Below are positions 52,206 to 62,112 of a DNA stretch of 64,000 nt, piece by piece (the stretch's first letter is position 1; each line of letters begins with the position of its first letter). The notes under the pieces are model-generated. The model saw only the letters and a program-made list of their open reading frames with translations, had not been told where the DNA came from and made no database searches. The translations under genes and the position numbers were made by a program. Source of the stretch: Moraxella osloensis (lineage in GTDB: Bacteria > Pseudomonadota > Gammaproteobacteria > Pseudomonadales > Moraxellaceae); contig NZ_CP014234.1 of NCBI RefSeq assembly GCF_001553955.1, positions 1,550,001-1,614,000 on the forward strand. Direction: 5' to 3'.

Positions 52206-52487
52206 CCCCGCTACTTAATTATTCTGCCAGTCGCTTGATTAAGGACTGGTAAACTTTGCCATGATGTTTGAGCGTTTGCTCTCTTCTCATTGCTAATTGT
52301 TTTGTTTGATATGCTTCATAGTATAGTAGTTGCCATTGCTGGTAACTGGTCGATTTGTTTCCACCACTGTTATGGGCGGCAAATCGTTGTCTTAGGTCTG
52401 ATGTGTATCCACAATAATGCGAACCATCTTCACCTTTGAGTATATATACGTAGAACATTATCATTCCAAAATAATTAAGTAGCGGGG
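52206..52487 (-). other. 23S rRNA intervening sequence (IVS) at helix 25
   Basis: A 282-bp insertion between rRNA positions that flank helix 25 in E. coli numbering (about 540-555). On the minus strand the rRNA reads ...GCAGTCGGAG, then the insert, then TGACGGCGTACC. Its ends are a perfect 18-bp inverted repeat, CCCCGCTACTTAATTATT (52206-52223) and its complement (52470-52487). This gives a long stem suitable for RNase III cleavage, as known for IVSs at this helix in other bacteria. It encodes a GIY-YIG protein instead of the S23 four-helix-bundle protein usually found in coding IVSs. Confidence 0.9.
52219..52458 (-). CDS. Small GIY-YIG nuclease-domain protein inside the 23S IVS
   Basis: A 79-residue protein in rRNA sense, beginning MFYVYILKGEDGSHYCGYTS. 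It is one minimal GIY-YIG domain of the YhbQ/UPF0213 type. The tyrosine pair (YVY...YCGY), the Arg in DLRQRF, HNSGG, and the Glu in RREQTLK are all in place, so it looks catalytically intact. The stop lies within the stem arm of the IVS. Start options are 52458 (GGA 6 bases upstream, typical family start), 52464, or 52509 (which would begin in rRNA sequence). Translation from an rRNA transcript is unproven. It could act as a DNA endonuclease that spreads the IVS, or be a relic. Confidence 0.82.
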   Translation of the reverse strand: MFYVYILKGEDGSHYCGYTSDLRQRFAAHNSGGNKSTSYQQWQLLYYEAYQTKQLAMRREQTLKHHGKVYQSLIKRLAE

Positions 52488-52836
52488 CTCCGACTGCTTG
52501 TATGCACACGGTTTCAGGTTCTATTTCACTCCCCTCACAGGGGTTCTTTTCGCCTTTCCCTCACGGTACTGGTTCACTATCGGTCAGTCAGGAGTATTTA
52601 GCCTTGGAGGATGGTCCCCCCATCTTCAGACAGAATTTCTCGTGTTCCGCCCTACTTAATATGCTTCTTATAACCTTTCGAGTACGGGATTATCACCCTC
52701 TACGATTGACCTTTCCAAGTCATTCCTCTAAATTATAATCAGTCGGCTCCTCCCCGTTCGCTCGCCGCTACTAGGGGAATCTCTATTGATGTCTTTTCCT
52801 CGGGTTACTGAGATGTTTCACTTCTCCCGGTTTGCC

Positions 52837-52859
52837 CCCCGCTATAAAATATAGCGGGG
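52837..52859. repeat. Perfect hairpin in 23S helix 9 region
   Basis: CCCCGCTATA and TATAGCGGGG pair around AAA. The arm shares CCCCGCTA with the IVS stem. Confidence 0.75.
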
Positions 52860-53014
52860 TACCTGTCTTATGACAAGTGGGTTTCCCCATTCAGATATCG
52901 CCGGATCACAGGATATTGCCGCCTCCCCGACGCTTTTCGCAGGCTGTCACGTCTTTCATCGCCTCTGACTGCCAAGGCATCCACCATGTGCACTTCATTA
53001 CTTGACTATACAAC

Positions 53015-53391
53015 CCTAAATAGCTTCATCTGTTGCCAAATGAGTGACAGCTATTACTTGCTTTGCATCTCGAAATAATTCGAGATTTCAAGCAAGTGCT
53101 TACTGCACTTTTCTATTTGAGTTATATTCGTAATGGTAACGATCTTCACCTATGTTTACGCTTGATTCAGTTCTCTTTACTTTTATACCGCACCTGTCTG
53201 CTAAAGGCAGCAAGGTGCGGTAAAGGTTAATTATCTTCGTTGGAACTTGATAATTAACCCAGACTCATTTCTCTATGTTGTTATTGAATTATCAGACCTT
53301 CGTCAGGTCGTGATTTCTGATAAAACAGATTGAAGTAATCTCTTAATACTTACTAAATTACTCTGTCTGCTTTATAACGTTAAGCTAATTA
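53015..53391 (-). other. 23S/tRNA-Ala spacer with several hairpins
   Basis: It contains four stems: 53056-53097 (ACTTGC and ATCTCGAA arms), 53186-53222 (TACCGCACCT arms), 53225-53259 (GGTTAATTATC, 11 bp perfect) and 53288-53323 (TTATCAGA arms). Part of it pairs with the 5S-proximal spacer to form the 23S processing stalk. Confidence 0.65.
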
Positions 53392-53467
53392 TGGTGGAGC
53401 CAAGGAGAGTCGAACTCCTGACCTCCTGCGTGCAAGGCAGGCGCTCTACCAACTGAGCTATGGCCCC
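53392..53467 (-). tRNA. tRNA-Ala (anticodon TGC)
   Basis: 76 nt on the minus strand, GGGGCCATAGCTCAG at the 5' end and GGCTCCACCA at the 3' end (CCA encoded). The anticodon loop reads CTTGCAC. Its first four G's (53464-53467) are also the end of the repeated stem described for the spacer. Confidence 0.97.
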
Positions 53468-53542
53468 GCTACTTAATTACTGTAGCTGGTTAAAGTTTTA
53501 TGTATCTTTACTCGATTAAGTAACGACTCAATTAAGTAGCGG
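53464..53542. repeat. Copy of the IVS stem in the tRNA-Ala/tRNA-Ile spacer
   Basis: CCCCGCTACTTAATTA at 53464-53479 is identical for 16 bases to the left arm of the 23S IVS, and AATTAAGTAGCGG at 53530-53542 matches 13 bases of the right arm. Together they form a 13-bp perfect stem with about 50 bp between. There is no ORF inside. Confidence 0.85.
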
Positions 53543-53588
53543 TACATAGGTTTCGCTAAGTTCGCTTGCGCTTACTAAGCTCATCTAA

Positions 53589-53665
53589 TGGTGGGTCTAA
53601 TAAGACTTGAACTTATGACCCCTGCCTTATCAAGGCAGTGCTCTAACCAACTGAGCTATAGACCC
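53589..53665 (-). tRNA. tRNA-Ile (anticodon GAT)
   Basis: 77 nt on the minus strand from GGGTCTATAGCTCAG to AGACCCACCA, with CCA encoded and anticodon GAT between 16S and tRNA-Ala, the usual spacer pair. Confidence 0.97.
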
Positions 53666-53678
53666 TGAACGAGGATTA

Positions 53679-53726
53679 GCAAAGCATCGCTTTGCCCGAG
53701 TGCAAGAGAATTTACGAAGTAAATTC
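53679..53726. repeat. Two three-base-loop hairpins in the 16S/tRNA-Ile spacer
   Basis: GCAAAGC-ATC-GCTTTGC at 53679-53695 and GAATTTAC-GAA-GTAAATTC at 53708-53726; both stems are perfect. Confidence 0.75.
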
Positions 53727-53801
53727 TAAAGCCGTAACCCTCGAATTAGCTTATTTATACACAAGAACAACTTGCTGTGAATTCTCACTTAGTGCTTTAG
53801 T

Positions 53802-55333
<1,532 letters not shown>

Positions 55334-55561
55334 AATCTTTCTATCTATTGTCACCGCGTAGCGGTGTCAATAGATTTAATTTGTTGACTCAATTATTTAT
55401 ACTGTCTTTGCTCAAATAAACTTACGAGTATCTTCACTCTGACAATATAATTAATTAAAGTCTTAATTTTATCGCCCTAAGTGAAAATCCACACAAGTTG
55501 TTCTTGTGTTCGTTGTTATTTAGTGTACCAAAGATATCGTCTATCATTTGGTGAGTTTGAT

Positions 55562-55591
55562 ATTGTAATACGCTTTGGTTTACTCTGTCAA
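55562..55591 (-). promoter_or_regulatory. rRNA promoter P2 candidate
   Basis: Minus strand TTGACA (55586-55591) and TACAAT (55562-55567), spacing 18 bp. Confidence 0.6.
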
Positions 55592-55666
55592 GCTTTATTT
55601 TAATTCTTTCTAAGCTTCGTAACTTGTTTACTTATTTGTAAACTCTTTGTCGCTCAGTGGTGGCGT

Positions 55667-55694
55667 ATTATACGTGAATTGGAATGGGTGTCAA
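55667..55694 (-). promoter_or_regulatory. rRNA promoter P1
   Basis: Minus strand TTGACA (55689-55694) and TATAAT (55667-55672), 16 bp apart: consensus boxes with the short spacing common at rRNA promoters. A GC-rich CGCC follows the -10. Confidence 0.85.
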
Positions 55695-55724
55695 CACCTT
55701 TTTTAAAAATTTTCAAATAAAATA

Positions 55725-55753
55725 AAAAATACCGCCGTAAGGCGGTATTTTAT
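55725..55753 (-). terminator. Terminator after dnaK
   Basis: AATACCGCC and GGCGGTATT around a 4-base loop with flanking A/T runs. Confidence 0.9.
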
Positions 55754-55776
55754 TGATGATTTAACCGGTTAAATGA

Positions 55777-57699
55777 TTATTTGTTGTCATCTTTTACTTC
55801 GGTGAATTCTGCATCGACAACCCCATCATCTTGCTGGGTTTGTTGTGGCTGTGCATCACCTGCTCCTGCAGTCGCGCCTGCATCAGCGTAAATTTTTTGA
55901 CTAACCGGTAAGAAGGCATTGTCTAGGGCTTCAAGTTTTGACTTGATGTCATCTAGATTATCTTCTTTTACCGCCAATTCTAGCGCTTTGATAGCTTCTT
56001 CTACTGCGGCTTTGTCGCTATCGGTCACTTTGTCAGCGGCATCTTTCATGGCTTTTTGTACGCCATGAATACGGCCATCTGCTTCGTTACGTACTTGCGC
56101 AAGTTCAGCAAATTTGGCATCTTCAGCGGCATGGGCTTCAGCATCACGAATCATTTGCTCAATTTCAGCATCTGATAGACCAGAGTCGGCTTTGATTTGG
56201 ATACTTTGTGCTTTACCAGTCCCTTTGTCTTTAGCTGAGATATTCATGATGCCATCAGCGTTGATGTCAAAGGTAACTTCAATTTGCGGTACGCCACGCG
56301 GTGCTGGTGGAATATCGGTCAAATCGAAACGTCCAAGCAATTTGTTTTGTGCGGCAATTTTACGCTCACCTTGGTACACCTGAATAGTTACCGCAGGTTG
56401 GTTGTCATCCGCTGTAGAAAACACTTGTGATTTCTTGGTTGGAATCATGGTGTTTTTCTCAATGATTGGTGTTAACACGCCGCCCATGGTTTCGATACCT
56501 AGCGTTAACGGTGTTACATCAAGCAGTAGTACGTCAGTTTTATCGCCCGACAGTACCGCACCTTGAATTGCTGCACCTATCGCTACGGCTTCGTCAGGGT
56601 TCACATCTTTACGTGGCTCTTTGCCAAAAAATTCTTGGACACGTTGTTGTACCAGTGGCATACGGCTTTGACCACCTACCAAGATAACGTCATCAATATC
56701 AGACGCTTTTAAGCCGGCGTCACTCAGTGCGATTTTACAAGGCTCAATGGTACGGTTGACCAGCGCTTCAGTTAAACTTTCTAACTTGGCACGGGTTACG
56801 TTTACCACTAAGTGTTTTGGACCTGTCGCATCTGCCGTGATGTACGGTAAATTAATATCCGTGCTTTGTGAGCTAGAAAGTTCGATTTTAGCTTTCTCTG
56901 CCGCTTCTTTTAGGCGCTGCATTGCTAGCGGGTCACCTTTTAGGTTCACACCGTTTTCTTTTTTGAATTCTTCAACCAAGTAGTCGATTAAGGCTAAGTC
57001 AAAGTCTTCACCACCTAAGAAGGTGTCACCATTGGTTGAAAGTACTTCAAATTGCTGCTCGCCATCAACGTCTGCGATTTCAATGATTGAAATATCGAAT
57101 GTACCACCACCTAAGTCATAAACCGCAATCTTACGGTCTGGCCCGCCTTTTTTGTCCAAACCGTAGGCTAAAGCTGCCGCTGTAGGTTCGTTGATAATAC
57201 GTTTGACATCAAGACCTGCGATTTTACCTGCGTCTTTAGTGGCTTGACGTTGGCTGTCATTAAAATAAGCAGGTACCGTTACTACCGCTTCAGTGACGTT
57301 TTCACCTAGATAATCTTCTGCAGTTTTTTTCATTTTTTTCAAAATTTCAGCAGAGATTTGTGGTGGTGCTAATTTTTTACCGTTGACTTCAACCCAAGCG
57401 TCGCCATTGTCAGCTTTGACAATTTTATATGGCACCATGGCGATGTCTTTTTGCACGACTTTGTCTTCAAACTTGCGACCAATCAAACGCTTGATAGCAA
57501 ATAAGGTATTTTGTGGGTTGGTTACCGCTTGGCGTTTGGCTGCTTGACCCACTAAGATTTCGCCGTCCTCTTTATAAGCAACGATTGATGGGGTGGTACG
57601 TGCGCCTTCAGCATTTTCGATGACTTTAACTTTGTCACCTTCCATCACTGCAACACATGAGTTGGTTGTACCTAAGTCAATACCAATAATTTTAGCCAT
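55777..57699 (-). CDS. dnaK: Chaperone DnaK (Hsp70)
   Basis: A 640-residue ATP-driven chaperone. The ATG at 57699 (TTGGAGAATT upstream) gives [15 protein letters not shown]; five further upstream codons are not typical. The nucleotide-binding domain shows [22 protein letters not shown] and [10 protein letters not shown], the linker is [15 protein letters not shown], and the C-terminal lid ends in a Gln/Asp-rich tail ([10 protein letters not shown]). It works with GrpE encoded just upstream and CbpA in this window. dnaJ is not adjacent within the window. Confidence 0.98.
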   Translation of the reverse strand: MAKIIGIDLGTTNSCVAVMEGDKVKVIENAEGARTTPSIVAYKEDGEILVGQAAKRQAVTNPQNTLFAIKRLIGRKFEDKVVQKDIAMVPYKIVKADNGDAWVEVNGKKLAPPQISAEILKKMKKTAEDYLGENVTEAVVTVPAYFNDSQRQATKDAGKIAGLDVKRIINEPTAAALAYGLDKKGGPDRKIAVYDLGGGTFDISIIEIADVDGEQQFEVLSTNGDTFLGGEDFDLALIDYLVEEFKKENGVNLKGDPLAMQRLKEAAEKAKIELSSSQSTDINLPYITADATGPKHLVVNVTRAKLESLTEALVNRTIEPCKIALSDAGLKASDIDDVILVGGQSRMPLVQQRVQEFFGKEPRKDVNPDEAVAIGAAIQGAVLSGDKTDVLLLDVTPLTLGIETMGGVLTPIIEKNTMIPTKKSQVFSTADDNQPAVTIQVYQGERKIAAQNKLLGRFDLTDIPPAPRGVPQIEVTFDINADGIMNISAKDKGTGKAQSIQIKADSGLSDAEIEQMIRDAEAHAAEDAKFAELAQVRNEADGRIHGVQKAMKDAADKVTDSDKAAVEEAIKALELAVKEDNLDDIKSKLEALDNAFLPVSQKIYADAGATAGAGDAQPQQTQQDDGVVDAEFTEVKDDNK

Positions 57700-57732
57700 A
57701 ATTAAATTCTCCAATTTTTATTTTGATAATAA

Positions 57733-57794
57733 GTGGTGATGAGCACCACGTTGTCTTGTATTTTTATATAGGTTTACCGAGGGTTTTTTTCAAG
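57733..57794 (-). promoter_or_regulatory. Sigma-32-like promoter and leader hairpin of dnaK
   Basis: Minus strand CTTGAAA (57788-57794), 15 bp, then CCTATAT (57766-57772), close to the heat-shock consensus. The leader downstream contains a GTGGTG/CACCAC hairpin (57733-57749). Confidence 0.65.
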
Positions 57795-57842
57795 CAGTTA
57801 GCAAAATTTTTTTGCTACATTTGTTACCAATCGGTCAATCCA

Positions 57843-58442
57843 TTATTTACTGCTTGCTTCCTGGCTACCTACGCGAACCATGGCTGGGCGCAATAAACGC
57901 TCATGTAGCGTATAACCTTTTTGTAGTACTTGACCGACTTGGTTGGCGCTTGCTTCTGGATCGATACCCACGGCTTCATGCAGGTCGGCATTGAATGTTT
58001 CGCCTTGTGGATTGACCACTTTAACGCCGTATTTTTCTAGCACCGCAATCAGCGATTTGTGAGTAAGTTTGACGCCTTCAAACACAGGATCATTGTCGGA
58101 TTGGCTATTTTCAATCGCACGTTCAAGGTTATCAACCGTGTCTAATAGGTCTTTGGCAAATTTTTCTAAGGCAAATTTTTTGGTTTTTTCGGTTTCTTGC
58201 TCCATGCGGTTACGCGCATTGTAGGCTTCAGCGTTGGCACGGGCCTGGGCTTCTTTGGCTTCTTTGATTTGACCTTCAAGCTCGGCAATGCGATTTTGGT
58301 AAGTAGTCAAATCTACTTGACTGTCAATAATTTTTGGTTCGCTAGTTGGCTCAGATTCGCTTATTGCTTCGCCTAATACATTTGACGTGGCATCAGTTTG
58401 GTTATGCGGTTGCGTATTTTGGTTATTATCAGCTGAATTCAT
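57843..58442 (-). CDS. grpE: Nucleotide exchange factor GrpE
   Basis: A 199-residue dimeric factor that releases ADP from DnaK. It has an acidic/Gln-rich N-terminus, a long coiled coil (about 50-105), and a C-terminal wing with GVKLTHKSLIAVLEKYGVKVV and FNADLHEAVG. The ATG at 58442 has GGAG 9 bases upstream; a TTG just before it is rejected. dnaK follows after 143 bp. Confidence 0.96.
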   Translation of the reverse strand: MNSADNNQNTQPHNQTDATSNVLGEAISESEPTSEPKIIDSQVDLTTYQNRIAELEGQIKEAKEAQARANAEAYNARNRMEQETEKTKKFALEKFAKDLLDTVDNLERAIENSQSDNDPVFEGVKLTHKSLIAVLEKYGVKVVNPQGETFNADLHEAVGIDPEASANQVGQVLQKGYTLHERLLRPAMVRVGSQEASSK

Positions 58443-58521
58443 CAATCATCACTCCTATTATCAAAGTAATCGTCACCAGGGTAACAGTTACACGTTAAAA
58501 CGGTTAAAGTTATTATCTTTG

Positions 58522-58548
58522 ATAGTGGTGAATCTCTTTGATTTCAAG
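58522..58548 (-). promoter_or_regulatory. Sigma-32-like promoter of grpE
   Basis: Minus strand CTTGAAA (58542-58548) and CCACTAT (58522-58528), 13 bp apart; the -35 is perfect and the -10 weaker. Confidence 0.45.
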
Positions 58549-58654
58549 AGTAAGTCGCATTATTTTCGGGTCAAAATGGTGTTTTTACTATGAAATCCAC
58601 ATTAAATTTGCGTATTTATGACATGAGAAGATAAAAATTGCTAAAAACAAGGTG

Positions 58655-59260
58655 TTAAGCGCGTACTTGTTGGTGGGTTAGTGCATCAAAAATTTGGCTA
58701 GGTCGAACAAATCCAAGGGTGTCGCCGAGTAAATAACCGATGGCATCACCGAAGTAATGATAAGCAGCCGCAAAATCAGTAGCAGGTGTTAAACCCGATA
58801 GGTTACAACTTGTGGATACCAAAAATCCAAACGGGTTATTGTTGTCTACGTGGGCAATGTGATTACATAGTTTGGCAATCATCGGATGGCTAATCACCCG
58901 TATGGCTAAGCTATCTCGCCCACCTGTGACCCATTCGGGGATTTTGCCTTGCAATGATGCAGGAATCGGTAACAACCAAGTGGTGGCTTGTGCATCGCTA
59001 GACTGCCAACTTGCCGCAATGGTGTTGACTACCTGCTGTGGTAACGGCTGTAAAAATGGCTGAATATGCGCAATATCGCCTGTGATAACAATCATGCCTT
59101 TTTCGATTGGACGTTGTTTAACCGCTAAAATCTGTTTCACTGCTGTTTCGTTAAACGGGTCACAGCCGATTCCCCACACCGCTTCGGTTGGATAAGCGAG
59201 CAGATTGCCGGCTTGTAAAAATTGCTGAACTGCATCGAGCTGGGTGTCATTAAATTGCAT
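58655..59260 (-). CDS. tsaC: Threonylcarbamoyl-AMP synthase TsaC/Sua5 family
   Basis: A 201-residue YrdC-domain enzyme making threonylcarbamoyl-AMP from threonine, bicarbonate and ATP for the t6A37 modification of tRNA. Motifs are LLAYPTEAVWGIGCDP, AVKQRPIEKGMIVI, RVISHPM and STSCNLSG. Its length fits TsaC (no extra Sua5 C-terminal domain). It lies 48 bp downstream of dprA, a common pair. Confidence 0.93.
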   Translation of the reverse strand: MQFNDTQLDAVQQFLQAGNLLAYPTEAVWGIGCDPFNETAVKQILAVKQRPIEKGMIVITGDIAHIQPFLQPLPQQVVNTIAASWQSSDAQATTWLLPIPASLQGKIPEWVTGGRDSLAIRVISHPMIAKLCNHIAHVDNNNPFGFLVSTSCNLSGLTPATDFAAAYHYFGDAIGYLLGDTLGFVRPSQIFDALTHQQVRA

Positions 59261-59308
59261 TATATACCTCGATTATTTGGTATTTTTTTTGCTTATCGCT
59301 TATCAAAA

Positions 59309-60538
59309 TTAAGGGCGGCAGCGCATGTATAGACCACCGCGCTGCATCACCAGTCCCATGAGTTCAAGCTCAATCAGCCAGCCCATAAGTGTCGCAATAT
59401 CCGTGCCGGTCTTATCGACCAAGCTGTCTAAATCTTGCCCGACCCAATCGAGTTGATTAAGTAGTGTCTGCAAATGTGGCGCCACATCCATCGCCAATGG
59501 CGCTTGGAGCGGCTGGGTGTTTGATGCTGATTCGGACGGTAATTGAGGGCTACTGATGACTGCCTGTACAACTATCGGCGCTGTTTCAACCTCAGTGGCT
59601 TTGACAAGCGGCGATTTAAAAATTGATAAATCTTCCAAAATTTGTGAGGGATGATCGATCAAGGTCGCACCCTCACGAATCAATTGGTGGCAACCTTTGG
59701 CGTTGAGGTTATCAATATGACTAGGAATAGCAAAGACTTGTTTGCCTTGTTCATTGGCTTCTCTGGCAGTGATGAGCGAGCCGCTTTTGGCAGCGGCTTC
59801 TACAACCAAAGTTGCCAAACTTAGCCCAGCGACGAGCCGATTGCGCCTTGGAAAATGGTAACGATTGCTCGGCATATCAGGCAATAATTCACTAATGACG
59901 CAGCCACCTGACGCAATAATATGGGCTTTAAGGCTGGCGTGATTTTTTGGGTAACAATGTTTAATACCATTGCCCAGTACCGCAATAGTACCACCTTGTG
60001 TGCCAGTCATTTGTAGACTTAACGCACCTAAATGCGCTTGTTTGTCAATGCCTTCTGCCATGCCACTGGTGACCCATAAGCCTTCGTGCGCCAAATATTG
60101 CGCCATATCAAAGGCGATTTTTTCAGCATGTGGACTTGGTTTGCGGCTACCAACAATCGCCAATTGTGGTTGGCTTAATGCAGATAAATTGCCTTGATAA
60201 AATAACAAAGGCGGTGGGTCATAGATGTTTTTTAACTGCGTGGGATATAAAGGGTCATTATCAAACACAACCCCATACTGCCCTTGTGATAGCTCTAATA
60301 GCGTATCATGCAAAAATTGGCTGGTTCGACTGGCGCTGATAAACTCAGCAAAGCGTTTGTGATGATTATCATGCAAGCCCAGTGCTTGCCAGTCTGCTAG
60401 CTTAGCTTGAATGGCTTGTTCAGCGCTACCAAAACGCGCTACAAGCTTGTTATAAACAGGCACCGATAAGTTCACTAAATGCCATAACAATAAGGCAGCC
60501 TGCTGCGCTGGGTTTAGGTTAGGCTGATAATCCTGCAT
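59309..60538 (-). CDS. dprA: DNA processing protein DprA
   Basis: A 409-residue protein that protects incoming single-stranded DNA and loads RecA during natural transformation. The Rossmann-like core shows AIVGSRKPSPHAEKIA, VTSGMAEGIDKQAHLGAL, FPRRNRLVAGLS and VVEAAAKSGSLITAREANEQGK. An N-terminal helical domain and a C-terminal winged-helix (about 345-405) complete the usual DprA layout. GTG (60541) and ATG (60538) are adjacent start options behind AAGGA. It supports natural competence in this organism. Confidence 0.95.
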   Translation of the reverse strand: MQDYQPNLNPAQQAALLLWHLVNLSVPVYNKLVARFGSAEQAIQAKLADWQALGLHDNHHKRFAEFISASRTSQFLHDTLLELSQGQYGVVFDNDPLYPTQLKNIYDPPPLLFYQGNLSALSQPQLAIVGSRKPSPHAEKIAFDMAQYLAHEGLWVTSGMAEGIDKQAHLGALSLQMTGTQGGTIAVLGNGIKHCYPKNHASLKAHIIASGGCVISELLPDMPSNRYHFPRRNRLVAGLSLATLVVEAAAKSGSLITAREANEQGKQVFAIPSHIDNLNAKGCHQLIREGATLIDHPSQILEDLSIFKSPLVKATEVETAPIVVQAVISSPQLPSESASNTQPLQAPLAMDVAPHLQTLLNQLDWVGQDLDSLVDKTGTDIATLMGWLIELELMGLVMQRGGLYMRCRP

Positions 60539-60621
60539 CACGTATATTCCTTGGGCAAGTATAGGGCTTATGAATGTTTGCTAGTATAAATTTTTCTCAC
60601 GATAAAAACTTTAAAGACAGC

Positions 60622-60647
60622 AAAGCCAGTCAAAGTGACTGGCTTTT
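60622..60647. terminator. Terminator after the LysM gene
   Basis: AAAGCCAGTCA and TGACTGGCTTT arms around AAG. Confidence 0.8.
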
Positions 60648-60707
60648 GAACAATCGCTTACCAATCAAGCATCAGCAAGGGCAAGCAAGCAAAGGTAAGC
60701 AAAAGCG

Positions 60708-61811
60708 TTAGTTGCCGACCGCAGGCAATAAAAAATCTTGCTCATGAATCGGTGATTCTGCATCAAGTACATAAGCGTAGCTTATATCGTTAAATGCTTT
60801 AAATACCATCACATGACCGATTTGCTCACTTGGCAAGCGTACTGCCCCACCTTTTACGGGTGAATAGCCATCCAAGACTAAAGCGCCTTTTTGATAAACC
60901 GTCAACACATCGCCTGGCTCAGCGCCTTGGCTGGTACCCAAATTAATGGCAATCACCCCATCTCGACCCGCACTACTAATGGAATTTAAAATACGAATCA
61001 CGCGACCGCCACGAGTAACGCTGGCAGGTTTTGGATAAAAAGCGGGTGGCAAGTACTGACCGACTTCGACAAATACACGGTCACCTTCGCGCACTTCTTG
61101 ACCATACGATTTTTTAAGCTCGATACTAGAAACACCGTTTGATGCTACGCTAGTGACGATACCTGCGGCAACTTGGGTGACTTCAAGACCGATGACTTTA
61201 CGGGTCACTGGGTCAACATACGGTTCGCCCTCACGGTACACGCCATAGCGTTGTCCCACAATGAGTGGCACGCCTTTGGCATAAATTTTGTTACCGACAC
61301 CTGTAATAATATTTTTATCTTTTGAAGCAAGCACATAGGGGGTAGTTTTAAAGTCATCAGGCGATACGATGATATTGCGCTCAAGCCATGTTTCAATGGC
61401 AGTCAAAGGAATCGCAGCGATACTACCTGCAGCACTTACCACTGTGGTTGTGGTGACTGGCGCGTTCATGGCTTTTTCAATGCCTGCACAGCCTTCACCC
61501 GTATCTACACCGACCAATTTTTGCCCTTTAATCACACATAAGATAATCACATCTTTTGGATAAATCAGATGCGGATTACGAATATGCTTATTGGTCGCCC
61601 AGATTTCTTTCCAGCGCCACGGACTTTCTAAGAATTTGCCGGAGATATCCCAAAGCGTATCACCTTTTTTTACCACGTAACGGTTGGGAGCATCGGCTTT
61701 GATACGAGGCGGCGGGTTGTTAGCAGCAGCCACTGAAGTCACTGTCATACCTAAGGTTGCCAACAAAGCGAAGGATAATTTTTTCATTGTCGTGGTGTTA
61801 TAGTTTGTCAT
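60708..61811 (-). CDS. LysM-domain exported protein
   Basis: A 367-residue exported protein with a signal peptide (KKLSFALLATLGMTVTSVAAA) and one LysM peptidoglycan-binding domain (about 43-92: RYVVKKGDTLWDISGKFL...NPHLIYPKDVIIL). A beta-rich C-terminal region of about 220 residues has no motif I recognise. Starts at 61811 and 61787 are both possible; neither has a good ribosome site. Proteins of this layout often lie next to dprA and def in gammaproteobacteria, where they are thought to act in the cell wall. Here an IS lies between it and def. Confidence 0.87.
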   Translation of the reverse strand: MTNYNTTTMKKLSFALLATLGMTVTSVAAANNPPPRIKADAPNRYVVKKGDTLWDISGKFLESPWRWKEIWATNKHIRNPHLIYPKDVIILCVIKGQKLVGVDTGEGCAGIEKAMNAPVTTTTVVSAAGSIAAIPLTAIETWLERNIIVSPDDFKTTPYVLASKDKNIITGVGNKIYAKGVPLIVGQRYGVYREGEPYVDPVTRKVIGLEVTQVAAGIVTSVASNGVSSIELKKSYGQEVREGDRVFVEVGQYLPPAFYPKPASVTRGGRVIRILNSISSAGRDGVIAINLGTSQGAEPGDVLTVYQKGALVLDGYSPVKGGAVRLPSEQIGHVMVFKAFNDISYAYVLDAESPIHEQDFLLPAVGN

Positions 61812-62033
61812 AGCCTAATGCTCAAGGTTAACCGCTTAACGCTTTAAAATGGCATACGCTTTACCATTACTTATAAAAATCATAGCCAAATGTTGTGTTA
61901 TGTGTCGCAAAATCACCCATAATTTGCACTATGTAAATTTTGGTTAGCATAGCATAAAATAATTGGGGCTTGATAAATTTTCTCTTTAAATGGTTTTTTT
62001 AAATAATTGGTTTTTGGTGGATTTTAATCATTC

Positions 62034-62066
62034 AATCATTATCATTATCATTGATCATTATCATTG
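62034..62066. promoter_or_regulatory. Fur-box-like hexamer repeats
   Basis: Minus strand GATAATGAT and GATAATGATAATGATT occur close together, several overlapping GATAAT-type hexamers as in Fur boxes. They lie more than 220 bp from the LysM start and 46 bp from the IS. Confidence 0.35.
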
Positions 62067-62103
62067 ATTATTTGCTATTGTGAAGCGATTGGTTTGCACC
62101 TAT

Positions 62104-62112
62104 ATATAAGTT
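62104..62112. repeat. Target-site duplication, left
   Basis: ATATAAGTT, identical to 63304-63312 on the other side of the IS. Confidence 0.9.

Larger units (their letters stand above)
55334..55698 (-). other. rRNA operon leader
   Basis: Non-coding leader with two promoters and a leader hairpin at 55343-55375 (ATCTATTG and CAATAGAT, then CACCGC and GCGGTG, loop GTA). I could not identify a clear boxA antitermination element. Confidence 0.7.
61812..62112. other. Non-coding region between the LysM gene and the IS
   Basis: AT-rich; the promoter of the LysM gene should lie here. It includes a Fur-like repeat near 62034 and the left target duplication. Confidence 0.5.

Noticed and set aside
60660-60706. 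AAGCAA-rich repeats after the LysM gene
   Set aside because: Short, irregular and without structure; ordinary low-complexity spacer.
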